From the NCBI GenBank assembly GCA_009377645.1, contig WHTQ01000033.1, positions 1 to 45,471 of the forward strand: DNA of 45,471 nucleotides, read 5' to 3'. Both the position numbers and the translations under genes were made by a program. Source of the stretch: Micromonosporaceae bacterium (lineage in GTDB: Bacteria; Actinomycetota; Actinomycetes; Mycobacteriales; Micromonosporaceae). Position 1 is the first letter of the stretch, and each line of letters begins with the position of its first letter. Below, in pieces: positions 42,098 to 45,471 of the stretch. The notes below the pieces were generated by a model that worked only from the letters and a program-made list of their open reading frames with translations, was not told the DNA's origin and did no database searches.

Positions 42098-42640
42098 TCA
42101 GCTGCGGCCCGGGTCCGGGTGGATGGCGAGGAACATCGAGTACGGGCGGCCGTCCGGGCTGGGCGGGCGCCGGGCAAGCTCGTCGAGCAGCTCGGTGAGC
42201 CGGCGCACCACCTCCGCGTACTCCTCCGGGGTCAGCCGCAACCCGAGCCGGGAGGTGACGACCTCGCCCCGGTCCGGGTCGACCAGCGCCACCTCCTGCA
42301 GGAACGCGTCGATCATCGACCGGTCGCCGCGGTACTCGCTCAGGTCCAGGGTCCAGGACTTGCGGGTGGCGAGGTACGGGATCTCGCGGGCACCCCGGGC
42401 GCCCCGGCGGGGCGGCTGCGGTGCGAGGAAGCCGGTGGCCACCAGCTTGCGCACGTGGTGCAGGATCGTCGCCGGGTGGGTGTCCAGCCGGGCGGCGATC
42501 TCCTGGTTGGTCATCGGCTGGTCCAGGCAGACCCGCAGGATCCGCAGCCGGACCGCCGAGGCCACCGCCTTCGCCTCCGCCTCGGTCGCCGGCCGCCGCG
42601 GCGTCGCCGCCGCCTCCTCGGTCGTCGTCGTGCTGCCCAC
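42098..42640 (-). CDS. ArsR-like winged-helix regulator divergent from an MFS exporter
   Basis: This 180-residue regulator has a helix-turn-helix of the ArsR type (AVRLRILRVCLDQPMTNQEI then THPATILHHVRKLVATGFLA) and a C-terminal acidic helical region. It begins with GTG at 42640, 66 bp from the MFS gene on the other strand, the usual arrangement of a local repressor and its exporter. A perfect GTCAC-T-GTGAC palindrome in the gap is the likely binding site. The inducing compound is unknown. Confidence 0.85.
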   Translation of the reverse strand: MGSTTTTEEAAATPRRPATEAEAKAVASAVRLRILRVCLDQPMTNQEIAARLDTHPATILHHVRKLVATGFLAPQPPRRGARGAREIPYLATRKSWTLDLSEYRGDRSMIDAFLQEVALVDPDRGEVVTSRLGLRLTPEEYAEVVRRLTELLDELARRPPSPDGRPYSMFLAIHPDPGRS

Positions 42641-42692
42641 GCAGGCAGACTAACCCAACCCGGCCGACCGGTTGACTTTTCCCAATCGGGAT

Positions 42693-42703
42693 GTCACTGT
42701 GAC
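42693..42703. promoter_or_regulatory. Palindromic operator GTCAC-T-GTGAC
   Basis: A perfect 11-bp palindrome lies just before the MFS start codon (42707). A TTGACT at 42672-42677 could be the -35 box. Its position suggests that the divergent ArsR-like protein blocks the MFS promoter here. Confidence 0.45.
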
Positions 42704-42706
42704 GTC

Positions 42707-44017
42707 ATGAGACTGCATCCACGGCTGGGGCTGCTGGCGGATCACGGCTACCGGCAGCTGTTCGCCTCCACCACGGTCAGCCAGTTCGGGTTCCACCTCA
42801 CCCTGCTGGGGCTCCCGCTGGTGGCGATCGTGACGCTGACCGCCAGCCCGTTCGAGGTCGGGCTGCTGGCCGCCGTCGAGATGGCACCGTTCCTGCTGAT
42901 CGGCCTGCCGGCCGGCGCCTGGGTGGACCGGATGCGGCGGCGGCTGGTGCTGATCGTCGGGGACCTGGCCCGCGGCGCGATCCTGGTGACCGTACCGCTG
43001 GCCTGGTGGGCCGGGGTGCTGACGATCTGGCAGCTGTACGCGGTCGCGTTCGGGTTCGGGGTCTTCACGGTCTTCTTCGACGTGGCCTACCAGAGCTACC
43101 TGCCGCACCTGGTGGGCCGGGAGAACCTGGTGGAGGGCAACGCCAAGCTGGAGTCGGTGCGGGCGGTGGCGCAGCTCGGCGGCCCGGCGCTGGCCGGCCA
43201 GCTGATCCGGCTGCTGAGCGCGCCGGTGGCGCTGTTGGTGAACGGGGTGGTGATGGCCGCCTCAGCCGGGTTCGTGGTCCGGATCCGCAAGCGGGAGGAC
43301 AAGCCGGCCCGCCAGCCGGACGCCCGGCTGGTGCGGGAGATCATGGAGGGGCTCCGGTTCGTGCTCGGCCACCGGCTGCTGCGCGCCATCGCCACCTGCA
43401 CCGCCTCGTTCAACCTGCTCTCCTCCGCGTACGCCCCGATGCTGCTGCTCTACCTGCAGCGTGACCTGGGGCAGGACGCCGGCACGATCGGCCTGGTCCT
43501 GACCGTCTGGGGGGCCGGCGGGCTGGTCGGCGCGGCGGTGGCACGCCGGTTCGCCGGCTGGGTCGGGCAGGGCCCGGCGATCTGGTTGTCGGTGGCGCTC
43601 ACCGCGCCGTTCGCGCTGCTCATGCCGGTGCTCGCGGCGGCCGGCTGGCGGCTGTGGGTGGCCGCGGCCGGCGGGTTCATCCTGTCGATCGGCGTCGTGG
43701 TCTACAACGTCACGCAGGTCAGCTTCCGGCAGGCGGTCACCTCGGACCAGCTGCTCGGGCGGATGAACGCCACGATCCGGTTCCTGGTCTTCGGCACCAT
43801 GCCGCTGGGCGGGCTGCTCGGCGGCGTACTCGGCCAGACCCTCGGGGTCCGGACCGCGCTGCTGATCGCCGCGCTCGGCCAGTGCGTGGCGTTCCTGCCG
43901 GTGTTCCTCTCGCCGCTGCGCCGGATGCGCATCCTGCCCACCGAACCGGACCCGGCGCTCGCGCCCGCCGCCGGACCCGGGCATCATGGGCGGTATGACA
44001 GCCAGCCTGCTCCATGA
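42707..44017 (+). CDS. MFS exporter (MFS_3/enterobactin-exporter-like)
   Basis: This 436-residue membrane protein has twelve predicted helices and is of the MFS_3 group that includes EntS-like and macrolide-type exporters. It begins MRLHPRLGLLADHGYRQLFA; DRMRRRLVLIVGDLARG after the second helix and LLGRMNATIRFLVFGTMPLG are family features. It is controlled by the divergent ArsR-like gene by inference, and overlaps the next gene by 23 bp. The cargo is unknown. Confidence 0.88.
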   Translation: MRLHPRLGLLADHGYRQLFASTTVSQFGFHLTLLGLPLVAIVTLTASPFEVGLLAAVEMAPFLLIGLPAGAWVDRMRRRLVLIVGDLARGAILVTVPLAWWAGVLTIWQLYAVAFGFGVFTVFFDVAYQSYLPHLVGRENLVEGNAKLESVRAVAQLGGPALAGQLIRLLSAPVALLVNGVVMAASAGFVVRIRKREDKPARQPDARLVREIMEGLRFVLGHRLLRAIATCTASFNLLSSAYAPMLLLYLQRDLGQDAGTIGLVLTVWGAGGLVGAAVARRFAGWVGQGPAIWLSVALTAPFALLMPVLAAAGWRLWVAAAGGFILSIGVVVYNVTQVSFRQAVTSDQLLGRMNATIRFLVFGTMPLGGLLGGVLGQTLGVRTALLIAALGQCVAFLPVFLSPLRRMRILPTEPDPALAPAAGPGHHGRYDSQPAP

Positions 44018-45471
44018 CAAGCACGCCGACACACTGGCCCGGGCGCTGACCGCGATCGCCGAACGGGATTACTGGTCGGCGTACCCGGAGTCGCCCAGCC
44101 CGAGGGTGTACGGCGAGACCGCCGCCGACGACGGGAAGGCGGCCTTCGAGTCCTATCTCGGCCAGCCGTTCCCGCTCGACCAGCCCGGGGACCGGGTCGC
44201 CACCGAGACCAGCCCGTTCGGGATCGCGCTGGACATCGGGTACCCGCACACCGATGTGGACACACTGCTGGCCGGCGCCACCGCCGCGCTGCCGGCCTGG
44301 CGGGACGCCGGCCCGCAGGCCCGGGCCGGGGTGTGCCTGGAGATCCTGGCCCGGCTGCACCAGCACGTGTTCGAGCTGGCCAACGCGGTGCACGCGACCA
44401 GCGGGCAGGCGTTCGTGATGGCCTTCCAGGCCGGCGGGCCGCACGCGCTGGACCGCGGTCTGGAGGCGGTCGCCTACGCCTACGCCGAGCAGACCCGGCA
44501 CCCGGCCACCGCCGAGTGGACCAAGCCCGCCAAAGGCGAGCCGCTCCGGATGCTGAAGACCTTCCACGTCGTACCCCGGGGCGTCGCGCTGGTGATCGGC
44601 TGCAACACCTTCCCGACCTGGAACTCCTACCCCGGGTTCTTCGCCTCGCTGGCCACCGGCAACCCGGTCGTGGTCAAGCCCCACCCGGGCGCGGTGCTGC
44701 CGATGGCGGTCACCGTCCGGTACGCGCGGGAGGTGCTGGCCGAGGCCGGGTTCGACCCGAACCTGGTGCAGCTGGCCGCCGAGGCGCCCGGCGAGAAGAT
44801 CGCCTCCACGCTCGCCACCCGCCCGGAGGTGAAGATCATCGACTTCACCGGCTCCACCGGGTACGGCGACTGGCTGGAGGCCAACGCCCGGCAGGCGACG
44901 GTCTACACCGAGAAGGCCGGGGTGAACACGATCGTGGTCGACTCGACCGACGACTTCGCCGGGATGTGCCGCAACATCGGGTTCTCGCTCAGCCTCTACA
45001 GCGGGCAGATGTGCACCACCCCCCAGAACATCCTGATCCCGGCCGGCGGGATCGAGACCGACCAGGGTCACCGCGGGTACGACGAGGTGGCCGCCGGGAT
45101 CGCCGAGGCGGTGCGGAAGCTGACCGCCGCCGACCCGGCGCGCGGCGTGGAGCTGGTCGGCGCGATCGCGAACGAGGCCAACCTGCGCCGGATCGAGGCG
45201 GCCCGCACCACCGGCGAGATCATCCTGGACTCCCTGCCCTTGCCGCACCCCAGCTACCCGGACGCCGTCGTCCGCACCCCGCTGCTGCTCAAGCAGACCG
45301 CCGACGGCGAGGGCGTGTTCGACAAGGAGTGGTTCGGCCCGATCTCGTTCCTGGTGGCCACCGACTCGACCGAGCAGAGCCTGGAGCTGTTCCGGCGGAT
45401 CGTGGGCGCCCAGGGCGCGCTGACCGCCGGGGTCTACTCCACCGACGAGAAGGTGCTGGACGCGACCGAGC
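43995..45471 (+). CDS. paaN: PaaN-type aldehyde dehydrogenase, cut by window edge
   Basis: Only the first 492 codons are in the window. It is of the PaaN family, the NAD(P)-dependent semialdehyde dehydrogenase type linked to phenylacetate breakdown. Features are the N-terminal LLHDKHADTLARALTAIAER, the cofactor segment PRGVALVIGCNTFPTWNSYP, IDFTGSTGYGDWLEA, the general base region TEKAGVNTIVVD and the catalytic Cys in SLYSGQMCTTPQNI. The ATG at 43995 lies inside the end of the MFS gene; GGGCGG precedes it. No other phenylacetate gene is in the window, so the pathway cannot be confirmed. Confidence 0.88.
   Translation, partial: MTASLLHDKHADTLARALTAIAERDYWSAYPESPSPRVYGETAADDGKAAFESYLGQPFPLDQPGDRVATETSPFGIALDIGYPHTDVDTLLAGATAALPAWRDAGPQARAGVCLEILARLHQHVFELANAVHATSGQAFVMAFQAGGPHALDRGLEAVAYAYAEQTRHPATAEWTKPAKGEPLRMLKTFHVVPRGVALVIGCNTFPTWNSYPGFFASLATGNPVVVKPHPGAVLPMAVTVRYAREVLAEAGFDPNLVQLAAEAPGEKIASTLATRPEVKIIDFTGSTGYGDWLEANARQATVYTEKAGVNTIVVDSTDDFAGMCRNIGFSLSLYSGQMCTTPQNILIPAGGIETDQGHRGYDEVAAGIAEAVRKLTAADPARGVELVGAIANEANLRRIEAARTTGEIILDSLPLPHPSYPDAVVRTPLLLKQTADGEGVFDKEWFGPISFLVATDSTEQSLELFRRIVGAQGALTAGVYSTDEKVLDATE

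Noticed and set aside
1-45471. CRISPR array, phage genes or a complete insertion sequence
   Set aside because: No regularly spaced repeats, no cas, integrase or phage structural genes, and only a partial transposase at the left edge.

Overview
The window comes from a very GC-rich actinobacterium. Third codon positions are mostly G or C, GTG starts are common, and many genes overlap by ATGA or GTGA. The gene families (DUF3263, DUF4229, GpgS-like glycosyltransferase, CDC48-like AAA ATPase, PaaN) point to the Actinomycetes. Micromonosporaceae is my best guess from style alone; I could not run a search.

Left edge (1-1.7 kb): the 5' end of an IS4-type transposase runs off the window. It is followed by a head-to-head junction of two broken genes, the C-terminus of a DUF2752 membrane protein and the C-terminal half of a TlpA-like thioredoxin. 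An intact ccdA comes next.

Island (about 1.7-14.7 kb): two copies of a 37-bp direct repeat, each with the 3' end of a tRNA-Arg-like gene on the minus strand, bracket a block that looks transferred as a unit. It holds three small unknown genes, two paralogous ArsR-family repressors, a GTP-dependent PEP carboxykinase, a six-gene operon for a membrane-bound hydrogenase-like complex, and a GpgS-like glycosyltransferase. The operon order (ArsR, small subunit, HyfB, HycD, HyfE, HyfF, HycE) matches Mycobacterium tuberculosis Rv0081-Rv0087. The large subunit lacks all four nickel-binding cysteines, so this is a hydrogenase-related complex and not a true hydrogenase. A 20-bp operator, AGTTGC-N8-GCAACT, recurs at three promoters in the island and ties it into one ArsR regulon. 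No integrase is visible.

Middle (15-31.6 kb): two small membrane proteins, a 994-residue LuxR-type ATPase regulator, a large secreted subtilase with Kelch repeats, a DeoR regulator, an AT-rich inverted repeat with a broken gene, a secreted beta-helix/FG-GAP protein, a MurE-like pseudogene with its central domain deleted, an OmpR-type two-component pair, and a phytanoyl-CoA dioxygenase-like gene. Three 11-bp-phased direct-repeat operators of PhoP type lie upstream of the response regulator, the dioxygenase and the murE-like pseudogene, suggesting one regulon.

Right (31.7-45.5 kb): an ABC ATPase remnant, DUF3263, a D-2-hydroxyacid dehydrogenase, a CDC48-like ATPase, a fused S15-hydrolase/ABC-ATPase with its permease, a SAM-I riboswitch in front of threonine synthase, a structured intergenic element, a double GNAT protein, a divergent ArsR/MFS exporter pair, and the start of paaN, which is cut by the window edge.
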